Positions 11,566 through 22,550 of a stretch of DNA of 64,000 bases are shown here, in pieces. The first letter of the stretch is position 1. Each line of letters begins with the position of its first letter. Origin of the DNA: Isoetes taiwanensis (Eukaryota > Streptophyta > Lycopodiopsida > Isoetales > Isoetaceae); assembly GCA_021234155.1 (NCBI GenBank), contig JAJEKV010000014.1:14868494-14932493 (forward strand), read 5' to 3'. The notes under the pieces are model-generated. The model was not told where the DNA came from. It worked only from the letters and a program-made list of their open reading frames with translations, and ran no database searches. Both the position numbers and the translations under genes were made by a program.

Positions 11566-11581
11566 TGTTTTCCGGAGAAAA

Positions 11582-12015
11582 AAAATAGCAATGAGAGGAT
11601 GATGATGCAGGGGACATCATCAATTATGCTGATGATGAAGAGTTTCATGAGGAGACACCCACTTACATTCCTCCCATAGATGGCAGCCGACCTTTCTTTC
11701 AAAATCACATTCCTCTAGATATTCAAGACCATGGATTTCATATTAGATAGTAGGAATTCTTGAGTTATTATTTGTCATGCTTGAACTTGCTAGTTGGATG
11801 AATCTTGTGTTGCAGATCTCCATGTGCAGAGCACAGCGGGCGAAGGAGAGAGGGATGTCTCTCCTCCACCTCCATTCTCTACTTTTACTTCTTTGGATGC
11901 AGGTTCTACAGAAGGATGCACTGTTGAGGAAGTTGCTCCTCCGATTTGTTGATGTTGAATGGATGAAAGCACAAACATGGTGGATTGTTCATAGCCTATC
12001 TGTTAGTTTAACCAA
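11582..12015 (+). repeat. Family X copy 1, left part (interrupted by Helitron)
   Basis: About 430 bp aligns with 18979-19420. Shared words include aggatgatgatgcag, 'caagaccatggatttcatatt', 'tgaatcttg(t/c)gttgcag', 'aggagagagggatgtctctc' and a final 'ttagtttaaccaa'. Both copies contain an apparent intron-like GT...TTGCAG segment, so this is duplicated genomic or DNA-transposon sequence and not a processed retrocopy. The copy stops exactly at the Helitron terminus and resumes at 16261. Confidence 0.75.
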
Positions 12016-12026
12016 CTAGAAACGTG

Positions 12027-12045
12027 TGCCCGGCAATGCCGGGCA
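12027..12045 (-). repeat. Helitron 3' terminal hairpin
   Basis: Perfect 9-bp inverted repeat TGCCCGGCA / TGCCGGGCA around one base, seven bases from the CTAG terminus. This is the expected geometry of a Helitron termination hairpin. Confidence 0.85.
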
Positions 12046-12099
12046 TTATCATGAACGTGTAAGATGGATAGATGCAATCGAGTTCTTATATGTAACAGA

Positions 12100-12680
12100 A
12101 TGTCATAGATGTAATATGTAACATTTATGGATATGCTCCTACAAACTTTCCAATGGCTCACATTTGCACATAAAGAGGCATAGAAGAATCGCATCTGTTC
12201 GCACTAGTGCACACTGCCTCAGAATTGAAACAGGCAAATGGGACCATGGGGAATGTGCAAGGTATGTCAATGCTGCTAGGTGGGAGCCATTGAAGATGAA
12301 TGCTATACTCCATAGCTTCATCCAGTGTTTGCGACTATTTGAGCATGATATGATGACTCAATTACACCTTATGGACTGCTAAATGTGCTCCTGCGAACAC
12401 CAACAGTAATGGCATTATCATCCTATATCTTGGAGGTTCTCGATATGCAAGATGAAATATATTTTGCGTCATCATATTAATAAGTACAAATATACAAATG
12501 TACAATCTACCAGCAATTCTGTTATTGTTAAAGCTTTTCCCTTCAAAACCCTCTGAGGTGGGGGTCTTTTAATCTTACAAAGTATAGTTTTGTTGTGCTC
12601 TTTTCCTTATATTGGATCCCATAGATCCACTGGTGCCCGTGGATGATAGAAGTCAACTCAGTTCAGTTCAATTTAATTCT
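12100..12680 (+). mobile_element. LINE 3' fragment inside the Helitron
   Basis: The coding part (RTSAHCLRIETGKW, then a broken stretch) matches the C-terminal region of the LINE at 16574-18475 (RTSAHRLCIETGRW). The following untranslated part matches that LINE's 3' UTR ('ccctcaaaaccct..g.ggggt.ttttaatc', 'ggatcccatag', 'cgtggatgata'). It ends in a short cagttcagttcaa tail. Frameshifted and truncated; inserted in, or captured by, the Helitron. Confidence 0.75.
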
Positions 12681-12699
12681 TACTGATTATGCATTCGTT

Positions 12700-13720
12700 A
12701 AAAACATTCCAAAAGGTTTATAAGGGAGCATTAGTCGTATGTGAGGATGGTGGTAATGGTACTTGTATATTTATAGTGCTTTGGTTTTATGGAAGTGCAT
12801 AAATGTAATTGATGCATTATATATCTAGCTTCCATCTGACCAAAATTTACAATGTTTAACGTCGGCATCGTAAAGGGTGGTTGAGTGTAATCCTACATGG
12901 GGTACTATGTACAATCATATTGTAAGAATGAACCAATTTGATGAATACTATCACCCAGCATCAAAGGCTTTGTTTCGCAATGGCAGAGATGTTAGAATGA
13001 TTCCTTGAATGTAAAAAGACCATGAAGTTAACAATATACATCTAAATTAAAGAAATGTGTTGATCTATATAGATCCGAGATATAAGATTTTGTTGCATAG
13101 ACATAATGGACACTCAATAAATGTGGTGGAAAATGAGAGTAAATAATGTTTCGACTTGTATGATTTTCGAAGATCAAAACAATTCATGAAATACCCCAAA
13201 CTTATAAACTTACAAATTAAATACAGTAGGTTAACAAATCCGATACAAATGCCACTCTTATTCCATATAAAACGTCAATTCTCCTACGAAACAAAAGAAA
13301 TTGACCACCGGAGTACTGCTCCCTCCCTGTATATAACATCTAAGGAATCTGCTAAATGGACCTCCTTGGCTAGTGATTTGCATCGTACTGCCATATAATA
13401 TTCCACATAAGAATAGTTCTTTACGATTATTGTGATCTGCTACATATTAAACCCAAAGAGGTATTTAAATGCATACCCTTGTATACGATCATATTCTTCT
13501 TTGCATTATTAATGTCTCACATCATGTTGGATAGTTTTCACTGCATAGCATGGACCAATGCAGTTTCGGCTTGTTAATGCATTTGTACTAATCCAGGCAA
13601 AGCCATGCGGGCACTGAAAGGGTTCTGCTGCAAATACACTCCACATCCAGCTGCAACAGAGGCTTGTGTACATTACGTCTTCTAGGAATATTGCTTCTAG
13701 GAATATTGCTGTCACTGCAA
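12700..13720. other. Helitron interior without a recognised gene
   Basis: A/T-rich, with no coding similarity recognised on either strand. Confidence 0.45.
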
Positions 13721-13728
13721 CTAAAACA

Positions 13729-13845
13729 TGTATCCGAATAAGCCAAGGGTTATGCGAAAAGTCACTAAAACGAAAATGTGTATCCGAATAAGCCAAGGGT
13801 TATGCGAAAAGTCACTAAAACGAAAATGTATATCAGAATAAGCAA
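13729..13845. repeat. 50-bp tandem repeat (about 2.3 units)
   Basis: The unit tgtatccgaataagccaagg plus the following gttatgcgaaaagtcactaa sequence is repeated with a 50-bp period at 13729, 13779 and, in part, 13829. The first two units are nearly identical, so the duplication is recent. Confidence 0.85.
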
Positions 13846-14633
13846 CTTCCTTGGGCAGCAAGATAGAGTAGCTTATTAGAAGAATCAGTCCATTTTCTAA
13901 CAAATTATGGTCAGCTTCTTTCACGTCTTGTGTAGATTTGTCAGATTGCCAGTCTACAATGGATAAGCACATGTCTAGAAAGCCAAGATCATTTTCTGTC
14001 ATCTTCACCTGGTTGCCTTGACAACCTTCAAATTTTTATGCTCCATGCGTTCACAATATATGATAGGATTAGATGTTAGAATAGTGACACCATCACCAAA
14101 GTAATATACCCAGAGTTCAATTTCTAACTTTGCAAGCAGAAGTATGTCATGTATAGAACCAAAACACTTCAAATTTCGTGGACCTTATTAGAAGTTGGTG
14201 GGTCATATCGACTGGCTAATTTGCGCATTGAGCAAGGAAAAATGAAGAACATAAGGTGTTGTTTTATACGTGGAAACCCAATTGCAAACATCCTTCTGCC
14301 CAAACAGGACTTCCAACTGCTTGGTGTATTAAGACATCACTTGTCTGAATTCCTAAATACTATTAAGGGAATAATGAAGGCTGTAAATATTTCAGCATAT
14401 TGAGTGGCATATCAGTGAGTAGATGTTTGAATGCTTCTAAAGAAGGTATAGGGAAAAACGTCCTACAAACAATAAGAATAGAAGCAAGATCAACCAAGTG
14501 CTCCATGAATGCATTTAAAGGCAATGTTGATCGTGACAAAATTATCTAATTTCTTGATTTACATAGAAACTTCAAATGGTGTATTTTAAGAAAGATAAAA
14601 TGCCACAATGTTTGCGATGGAAGAAAGATCTGG

Positions 14634-15720
14634 AAATGCCTGTAAGCAACCAGCGAACTGCCTATCCATCCTTATCTAATTCCATAGACTATCCTAAACA
14701 TCCCATTCAATATAATTTAAGAATCAAGATGCGATGCAAAAACCTGATTTTCGCTACTCCATGTATTGAAGCAAAGCTATCTTATCTTATGGCTTACTAC
14801 CTTTCAAAGTCGGTTGTAGAAGCAAGATCAATAACTTGAATATCTCCTGCAAAACCACAAAACACATGATGCTAAGCAAAGCCAAAAGTATTCAACAAAG
14901 CATATCTCAGTTTATATTCTTATAAAGAAGATAAACCAGTTTGGATGAACATACCTCTTCTCTTTGCTGAAATTCGGGCCTGTCAAGCAGTAAACTGCAT
15001 AAAGTATGGAGCATTTATCAGTCATATGCAGCAGTAATCTAGCTTTTCGTATGGAAACAATCCAATCAATGCTGCCACTTTTCAAGATAGAACATACATC
15101 AGTTGCAAGAAAAGAAATCAGCTTTCATTACCCAGGCCATTACTTTGATCTCTATTATACTACTAAGGTAAAAGCTGGAAAACACTTTTGCAAATGCCTG
15201 TAAGCAACCAGGGAACTACCTATCTGTCCTTATCTGATTCCATAGACTATCCTAAACATCCCATTCAATATAATTTAAGAATCAAGATGCGATGCAAAAA
15301 CCTGATTTTTGCTACTCCATGTATTGTCTACTTCATGATTTTTGCTATCTTACAGTAATTTTATAATGAAGTAAAGCTATCTGATGGCTTACTACCTTCC
15401 AAAGTCGGCTGTAGAAGCAATATCAGAGAACAAAGGCCGGCTCCAGAAGCAAGACCACAACAAAAAACCCTGAGAAAAGAATGTTCTTTAGTATTTTTGA
15501 CAAAAGCTGGAAAATACAAAAGCTAGAAGCAGATGCAAAACTATCTTAGAGTCATTCTTGAATGATGCAAAGCTGGTACAGTGCTGTCTTACAGTAATTT
15601 TATCATGAAGCAAAGCATCATTACGGCTTACTACCTTCCAAAGTTGGCTGTAGAAGCAAGATCAGAGAACAAAGGCCGGCTCCAGAAGCAAAACCAGAAC
15701 AAATAACTCTGAGAAAAAAA
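14634..15720. repeat. Internal direct duplications of the Helitron
   Basis: Two sets are interleaved. A block of about 150 bp from 'aaatgcctgtaagcaaccag' through 'gactatcctaaacatcccat' to 'gctactccatgtattg' occurs at about 14634-14785 and 15190-15340. A second block from 'ggcttactacctt(t/c)caaagt(c/t)gg' through 'caaaggccggctccagaagc' to 'ctttagta' occurs at about 15384-15490 and 15628-15735, with a shorter third start at about 14790. The arrangement suggests stepwise segmental duplication during replication of the element. Confidence 0.8.
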
Positions 15721-16184
15721 ATCTCCTTTAGTACAATCTGAACATCCAATCCATGCCGGAATTGATGGCAAGTTGTGCAGCTCCTTTATTTGGGCGATGG
15801 CGACGATGATGGCGAGCTGTGCAGCTGTAAAGGGGACCAGAGCTACTGCTGCGGTATGCTCCTTGGAGATGATTCAGGTTGCCTGTATGTAGATTTCAAG
15901 AAGCACTTGGAGATGATTCGGATGCCTGTATGGTGTCTGATAAGAGTAAGAAGATTCGATCTGCTTCCAATCGGTACTGGTTTTTCCAATCCCGACAGCA
16001 TGAGATGGGCGCCAAAGGAGAAAGCTGAGCTCAAAAAAATTCATATAGAACGAACCCATCGGAATTTTTCCTTCTCTAGGATTTTCTCATTCAATGATTT
16101 CGGCCCATTCAAATTTGCATTTAATTCCATCAACTGGAACCGCAGGGGGGAAGTTGGATGCCGGAGGGGGGGCTGCAATATGAA

Positions 16185-16220
16185 GGGAACGCCGCATGTG
16201 GCGTTACATGCGGCGTTCCC
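16185..16220. repeat. Perfect 15-bp-stem palindrome near the Helitron 5' end
   Basis: GGGAACGCCGCATGT, a six-base loop, then its exact reverse complement. It lies about 40 bp inside the element's 5' terminus. The second copy at 9.29-9.33 kb keeps a shorter version built on the same GCCGCATGCGGC core. Confidence 0.85.
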
Positions 16221-16260
16221 TTGCACAAATACCAAGATGCTCCAAAAATAAGAAAGAAGA

Positions 16261-16410
16261 TGCAATGGACATCCTCGAAGAAGTATTGACTGCAGTGGAT
16301 GATCCAGATGTTCAGTTTCTGTGCAAGATTGAAGGGTATTTAAGGCGAAGTGAATCATGCACGAGCTATACTCCTCTCTAAGCTCTGACAACAATAGCAA
16401 CTTTGTGTCT
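16261..16410 (+). repeat. Family X copy 1, right part
   Basis: Continues family X after the Helitron: 'tgcaatggacatcctcgaag' through 'gtggatgatccagatgttca' to 'agctatactcctctctaag', matching 19424-19545. In one frame it reads AMDILEEVLTAVDDPDVQ, parallel to AVDTLEETLTAMDDPDVH in copy 2. This may be the C-terminus of a protein that I cannot identify. Confidence 0.7.
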
Positions 16411-16573
16411 GGTCATCCCAACACCATGGGGCATGATCTAGAGGTGCCCTTGGTTGGTGTGGATCTCCTTCTATGTTACAGTTATAAACTCTGGTTGCTT
16501 CTATGGAAAGCAACATTGCAGCTTATTATCATGTAAAGTTTAAATGCTTCTTAAGTACTTTAGGTTGCTTCTA

Positions 16574-18475
16574 TAAAGCATTCAAGAAGGCTTCCCTCCG
16601 CAGTGGACCACTAGTAGAGTTGTGACCATATACAAGGCAAGCGACCCTCAATGCCCAGCCAACTATCACACTATATATGGTCAGCTCTCTATTTGCAAAA
16701 CTGTTGGCTGGCATCCTTGAGCAGCGGCTGATGATATGGGCAAAAGAGGCAGAGGTGCGTGCTCTAACAAAGGCAGGCTTTCGACCCAGGCATTCCATCA
16801 TTGATCATATCTTCACTCTGCATACGCTAATTGAGGATAGCCGCCAGCAAAATCTGTACTGTTGTTTCGTGGATTTCGCAAAAGCTTTTGATACAGTTCC
16901 CCGGGACAAGTTATGGGACAGATTGCGGCAGCTAGGGACCGTTGTTGACTTGCAGAACGCAATATACAGGCTATAGAAGATATGCACAGGACGTCTCACA
17001 TCATCAGGACAACCGGTAGTCAGTAGTATTGGAGTATGTCGGGGTTGTCCCCTCTCCCCCACACTCTTTGGCCTATACATTGATCAGCTGGAAGACTGCC
17101 TTTCTAAACACGGAGGTACGTGCGCCCATCTCATGTATCACATAATCCGGCAACTCATAAATGCTGACGATGTAGACCTCCTGGCCTATACTCCAGAGGA
17201 GGTGCTGCTAGTTTCGTCATCCCGTCATCCAAGGCTTCCCTCATTCACTTACTAGGGGCAACATGTGGAGGTGGCTCCGACCTACAAGTATTTGGGGATC
17301 GAGTTCTCTACTACCATCCACTGGGATGCTGCCATCAGGTTGCATGTCACGGCGGGTTGGAAAGCACTATATGCCATGTAGAGCAACAGCCACAAGGCAG
17401 AGTTATATGCCTGGGGCCACCAGTCACACCTATTTAGGGCCTTGGATTGAGCCAGTTCTCCTGTACGGGGCAGAGGTGTGGGGTCCGGTGATATCTCTCA
17501 CCAATTGGAATGACCTCGAGCAGGTGCAGAAAGCCTTCTTGGCACGAGCCCTTGGGGTAAATCCACAGTTCCATACCAAATCCTACTCCAAGAGATAGGT
17601 TTTCTACCCCTTCAAAAAGCTGCATTCGAACGCCATATTATTTACTTCCAAAAGGTGGTCGCTATGGGTGATACACGTTTGTCCAACCTTACTTTGGTCG
17701 TAGCAATGGGTCCCCAACATCTCAAAGCCTGCTGGAAAGACAAGCAAGCTCCGTAGTTCTCACGTTGGGATGTACAGGCAAACAGATGCGTACAGGTACG
17801 AACAAAGAAGGATCACAATGCACTAAAGTTGTACCTCGATGCTAGTTTCCTTTGCAAGCTCCGGGATGCAGATGCTCTGACACATGTTAAGATGGCACAC
17901 TATCAGCAGCAAGTCAATCCTATGCTCACGAGAGGCCCGCACCAATACTTGTGCACCCATTTGCCCATGAAAAAGTGCAGACTTATAGCTTTCATTCGCA
18001 CGAGTGCACATCGTCTTTGCATTGAGACAGGGCGTTGGACTCAGGGAGCACGAGAGGATAAGCTTTGTCAGTGTTGCCACCAGGGTGCCATTGAAGATAA
18101 ATGTCATGCCCTTCAGATCTGCCCGGCATTTGCCCATATCCGAGCGCGGTATTTTCGGTTTAGTTGTGCCTGACTAGCCACTGCATGAGTTATTGAATAC
18201 GGCGTCCGTGGGATTGTTGGGGTCATAAGTTCAGGAGGTTATGGATACACGGACTCAGTTGTGTCCTCCGAGACAGTACTAAATTGTCCTATACAATTGT
18301 ACAGTATACCAGCATACTTGTTACTCCTAAGGTTTTTCCCTCAAAAACCCTTTGGGGCGTGGGTTTTTTAATCCTGACAGTAATACGCTTATTGCTCTCT
18401 TTTTGTTTGGGTCCCATAGGCCAATTGGTCTCTGTGGACGATAAAACATCTATTCTATGCTATTCTATTCTGTGA
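16574..18475 (+). mobile_element. 5'-truncated LINE with RT-domain remains and 3' end
   Basis: A non-LTR retrotransposon broken by frameshifts and stops. Reverse-transcriptase landmarks run in order: a degraded Y-x-P-I stretch, KAGFRPRHSIIDHIFTL, CCFVDFAKAFDTVPRDKLW (about 16855-16915), RGCPLSPTLFGLYIDQLE (about 17040-17095; motif B') and INADDVDLLAY (about 17158-17190). The last is the YADD catalytic box with Tyr replaced. Downstream come APTYKYLGIEF, WDAAIRLHVTAGWKALYAM and a C-terminal region with RLCIETGRW and C-x2-C spacing (CQCCHQGAIEDKCHALQICP; zinc-knuckle-like, about 18065-18125). The 3' UTR ends in a TATTC-type microsatellite tail. The endonuclease domain is missing. The CCFVDF-KAFDTVPR lineage is common in seedless-plant genomes. 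Inactive. Confidence 0.85.
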
Positions 18476-18769
18476 AAAGCAATATTGGTTTGCCTCTAAT
18501 GTAATGTTCACATGTCACTTGTTGAAATTCCATTGTATATAAGTGTTGCTAATTTTATTTTTTCTATTGGTCTATGTTTATGCCGCGGGTACATATCATA
18601 TTTTTTAGAATTGTCAATGGTCATAAGATCAAGGATGGGGATTCTTTTTTTTTAATTCTTTTTGTAGAGCGATTAGGATGGGTAGAGCATTCGAGTTCTT
18701 GGATTCAGATTGCTTGTTAGCCATGGAATCAGTCCACTGAGGTTCAGAACTTGATCACTTGCACTTGCA
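18476..18769. other. Spacer between LINE and family X copy 2
   Basis: A/T-rich with poly-T runs; nothing recognised. Confidence 0.4.
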
Positions 18770-18839
18770 GTGTGTATTCTGTGTTCTTGCAACCACGCTT
18801 ACAGTTATCAATATTCGTCTCATCGTTTACTTGGTGGGG

Positions 18840-19147
18840 TAATTATATGTAAGGCATTGAAAGACATGCGTCTACATTGCTTTGAGGGAATGCTTGAATA
18901 CTGCCTAAAGGACACGGGAAAACTTCATTATAGGAATCATATGAAAGATGTGATCGCCGAGCAGCTTGAGCGTGGACAAAATAGCAGCATGGAGGATGAT
19001 GATGCAGTGGACATCGCCGATTATCCTGACGATGAAAAGTATCATGAGAAGACACCTGCTTTCATTCCTCCTATAGATGGCGGCTATCCTTGCTTTCAAG
19101 ATTACATTCGTCTAGTTATTCAAGACCATGGATTTCATATTGGATAG
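18840..19147 (+). pseudogene. Possible HUH/Rep-type transposon protein fragment in family X
   Basis: An open stretch reads ALKDMRLHCFEGMLEYCLKD then TGKLHYRNHMKDVIAEQLER, followed by an acidic segment and a stop at 19145-19147. The 'G-M-(x)-x-Y-C-x-K-D-x-G-x-x-H' wording resembles the Tyr-x-x-Lys motif region of HUH replication-initiator proteins carried by some eukaryotic DNA transposons, but I recognise this only loosely. No HUH motif upstream is preserved. The stop is followed by a plausible GT...TTGCAG intron-like segment. It could equally be a fragment of an unknown plant gene. Confidence 0.3.
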
Positions 19148-19560
19148 TGTGAATTCTTGAGTTTCTTAAGTTTTGTCATGTTTGAATTGTTAATTGAATG
19201 AATCTTGCGTTGCAGATTCCTATGTGTAAAGCACAACGAGTGAAGGAGAGAGGGATGTCTCTCCTCCACCTCCATTTCTCTATTTTTATTTCTTTCGATG
19301 CAAGTTTTGAAGAAGGACGCGTTGTTGAGAAAGTTGCTTCTCCGATTGGAGGGCCCTTTTTATGTTGAATGGATGATTGCACAAGCTTGGTGGATTGTAC
19401 ATAGCGTATCTATTAGTTTAACCAATGCAGTGGACACCCTCGAAGAAACGTTGACTGCGATGGATGATCCAGATGTTCATGTTCCTGCGTGGGATAGAAG
19501 GGTTTAGAGGCAAATGGAATCATCTTCAAGCTATGTTCCTCTCTAAGGTCCGGCATAGAC
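18979..19560 (+). repeat. Family X copy 2 (uninterrupted reference copy)
   Basis: This is the longest uninterrupted copy. It contains the segment interrupted by the Helitron in copy 1 ('ttagtttaaccaatgcagtgg') and ends around 'ctatgttcctctctaaggtccggcatagac'. Partial copies in the opposite orientation lie at 41048-41205 and 45800-45945. The internal GT...TTGCAG segment (about 19148-19215) looks like an intron. Confidence 0.75.
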
Positions 19561-19640
19561 AGGTGGCCTTGGGGGTGCACATTTAAAGAGACCCTCCATA
19601 CATGTGAATGCACGAAAGAGGGTCCTTTTTAGGGGTGATC

Positions 19641-19656
19641 CGTACATATATGTACG
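19641..19656. repeat. 16-bp perfect palindrome
   Basis: CGTACATATATGTACG. Isolated; the TGTAC words recur in the array at 24.3-24.7 kb, but no link is shown. Confidence 0.7.
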
Positions 19657-19659
19657 AAT

Positions 19660-20350
19660 TGGCTAAGGTTTATTTTTTGGGAGAGGATAGGTCCAATGGT
19701 CCCCAAACACACATATATGTCAGGAGGGGGCAAAATAGTATACTTGAGACTTTTCAAGAAAAAACAAATTCGAGGTCTTCTCCCATTTCCCCCCAGATCC
19801 TCTGTTCTTCGAGATCGAGCCGGCCGAGGAAACTGTGGACATGCCCCATTTTCATAGCTGCAACTTAGGTCAAACCATCTGCCGGAGGTGATCTTCTTTA
19901 TATAGGGATGTGTCTATGTCAAAAGTCAGATTTTGTGGGCCAGGTAGCAATTAAGGGCCTTGTTGGAGTAAAGTAATCAGGATTGCAGCACAGATATATC
20001 AGGCAATACTGATAATGTGGGCATGTCTCTTGACACTTGCCAAGTTGCAGAGAGGATATGCTATGCAGGAGAAGGCACTGTCTTCGCAGTTGCTCGACCA
20101 TATTTTGATGCAGGTATTTAGTATTGTCTCTTCAATCTGTATGTTTCTCAGAAGCTCCTCTTTCTGAAGTGATTTGCCGAATTTCAACTATCTTTTTGGG
20201 TTTTGTTAGATGCATGCACATATGTCAGTTGCCTCAGATCAGATCCTGTGTATTCTAAACAAAGTGCACCCTGGACTACCATAGTCTTCGGATTCGTCGA
20301 TCCTATAGCCCAGATCGTATGTTGGGGCCCCTGGACACCTCTTGTTTCGC
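19660..20350. other. No gene supported
   Basis: Open frames are short. A segment at about 19995-20105 (plus) reads without stops as DTCQVAERICYAGEGTVFAV and ends at a GTATTT that could be a donor site, but it has no family I recognise. Confidence 0.35.
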
Positions 20351-21008
20351 TTATAGTCATTTTGATTGGAGGCGCCTATGATTTTGAAATATGAAATACG
20401 ATTTCGCGTAAGGTTTTGAGGGAATATCGAACCTCTATACGACTTTGCCTAAGATTTTAGAATATGAAATATGGGAGCTCGAATCTCTACCAAAATGATT
20501 CAATGTCCTAACTAAGACTACTTTAACCGATATACCCAGTGAGCTAATGCGATTATTTTTTATGTTGAATAAATATTTTTTTTATAACAACTTATTCGAT
20601 TGTTTTAGGGATATATGATCTATGGTTTCAGGAATTGTTATTTTTACATCCATATCAAATCCCCCTGAAATCCCCTGTTATTTTATAGTCATTTATGATT
20701 GGAGGCGCCTATGTTTTTGAAATATGAAATACGATTCCGCGTAAGGTTTTGAGGGAATATCGAACCTCTATACGACTTTGCCTAATGAAATAGGGGAGCT
20801 CGAGCCTCTATCAAAATAAATCAATGTCCTTACTAAGACTACTATAACTAATATACCCAGTGAGGTAATGCGATTATTTTTTTATCTTGAATCTATGTTT
20901 TTTTTTTTATAACAACTTATTCGATTGTTTTAGGGATATATGGTCTATGGTTTCAGGAATTGTTAATTTTACATCCATATTAAATCCCCTAAAACCCTCT
21001 ATTATTTT
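20351..21008. repeat. 332-bp tandem duplication
   Basis: Unit 1 (20351-20682) and unit 2 (20683-21008) both run from 'ttatagtcatt' and 'gattggaggcgcctatg' through 'cgtaaggttttgagggaata' and 'aacctctatacgactttgcc' to 'tcgattgttttagggatata' and a C-rich end. They differ by scattered substitutions and small indels. The unit end ('ccccctgttatt...gctacatatt') recurs near 27.72 kb, so the unit derives from a dispersed repeat. Confidence 0.85.
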
Positions 21009-22550
21009 GCTACATATTGTTCACAACATCAAGACATTGCTATAGGTATGACAAAATTATTTATTCTCTAGCCGACCATGTTAAGCAATTTCCCTTGTTT
21101 TTGATATTTCCTTCTTCATGTTGCCTGCATAGCAGATGCAACTATCTCAGAAGCACATCATAAGTGAAACATTCTGCTCTAAACTATGGTGCTCATTTTA
21201 TTATAAGAGAGGCAAGTTTATGAGACATAATCCCTTGTACAGTTAAAACTAGCCCACAATATGGTGCATTAGGTTTTAATTCTCTTATAGATCTCAGTCT
21301 AACTTATGTGTTTTGCACAAACAGTTTTGTGAAAGACATCAACAAAGCCAATCAAGATGGTCTGAGCTTCACTTCACTTTGCCCTTCATTTCTTAATCAA
21401 AAATATCACTCCCCTCTTTGGTCAGCAACGAGGATCATTCTTTATGACTATGATTTATAAGGAAAATACATCTTGACGTTGTTCGGCATATGTTATTCTG
21501 CATATGGTACATTGATTCTCACTCCTGAATTTTGGAAAGCTCTTTAGTCTATTTGTAGTTACAATTGACGAGTTGTGCATTTTACTGCAGACCTACATCT
21601 TTACACTAAGCAAGAAAGGTGTAATTGGATGAACACTAGTATAAGTGGTGCGTTTAATTACTGTTTTAAGTGCTGAAAATGAAGAATGCTTAAATTATAA
21701 AACTAGATAAGGGCACTGGTGGTTGCACTATCCTTTCTATGATTTAGTGCCTCTTTAGATTTACAATTATTATGATCTGGGAATCATAGTCACTATCCCG
21801 TCTTGAGCAGGTTAGGAGAGATCAAGAAAGGAGGTAAGATTACTTTGGTACAGATGGTATAGCAAAAGGATGCAGTGAATTTGGAATTTACATGCTCTAT
21901 ACAGTCTGCTAGTTGAATTTGGCTATGCATACGGGCCTTTGTTTGCATCAAAGTTTGCATTGCTTCCCTCTTTAATCTAAAAAATCTGTAGCTGCTTTGC
22001 TTTTCTTGCTCTTTTCCGGTGAAGAATCTGTGTTGTCCAGCTCTGGTAGGTCCTTTCGAAATTTAGACATATGTATTTACAAGGAATAGATGGTTTGGAA
22101 TAAGCTCAACTAGTGAGGATGGTAAGAAAGTGAGTTGAGGCTGGAAAGACAAAAGGCTTATAGTTTCTGCAATGGCCAAAGATTAACTGTTCTAGAGTAA
22201 TGATAATTTGGGTTATCCCCTTTTTTTTTTTTAAGCCTGTATGGAAAATCAAATAAACGGGTCCATAATATCCTACATTGCATGAAGACCTTTCAATTGC
22301 ATAAGTGAATGGAATCTAATTTGGCAGTGCCTGGGTTCTTCCTTGGAATTCTGCTCGGATTAGTTATTAGAGAATAGAAACTGCATGGAAGCTAACTTAG
22401 GATTCGAATAATGGTTCTATCAAGGATGCCTCTTGTGCGATTTACGAGTTACCTCTTGGGGAAGAGCCAATAGAGAAAATGGGGAAAAGATGCCACAGGT
22501 TTTGGGACGATGTTCTGGCTTGCTAAGAATTAGATAAACTTGCTGCAATA
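21009..22550. other. Long A/T-rich stretch without a supported gene
   Basis: No coding motif, RNA gene or repeat of note recognised on either strand. Confidence 0.5.

Larger units (their letters stand above)
12016..16260 (-). mobile_element. Helitron-like element, 4.2 kb, inserted in family X
   Basis: Helitrons are rolling-circle DNA transposons that begin with TC, end with a GC-rich hairpin plus CTRR, and insert between A and T without duplication. On the minus strand this element begins TCTTCTTTCTTATTTTT (ends at 16260) and finishes TGCCCGGCA-T-TGCCGGGCA, seven bases, CTAG (12019-12016). The flanks are A at 12015 and T at 16261. Joining the outsides restores the uninterrupted order seen in family X copies at 19.4 kb and 41.2 kb ('ttaaccaa|tgcagtgg'). 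No Rep/helicase gene was recognised inside, so it is non-autonomous. It holds a LINE 3' fragment near its 3' end, a 50-bp tandem repeat and several internal direct duplications. Confidence 0.82.
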
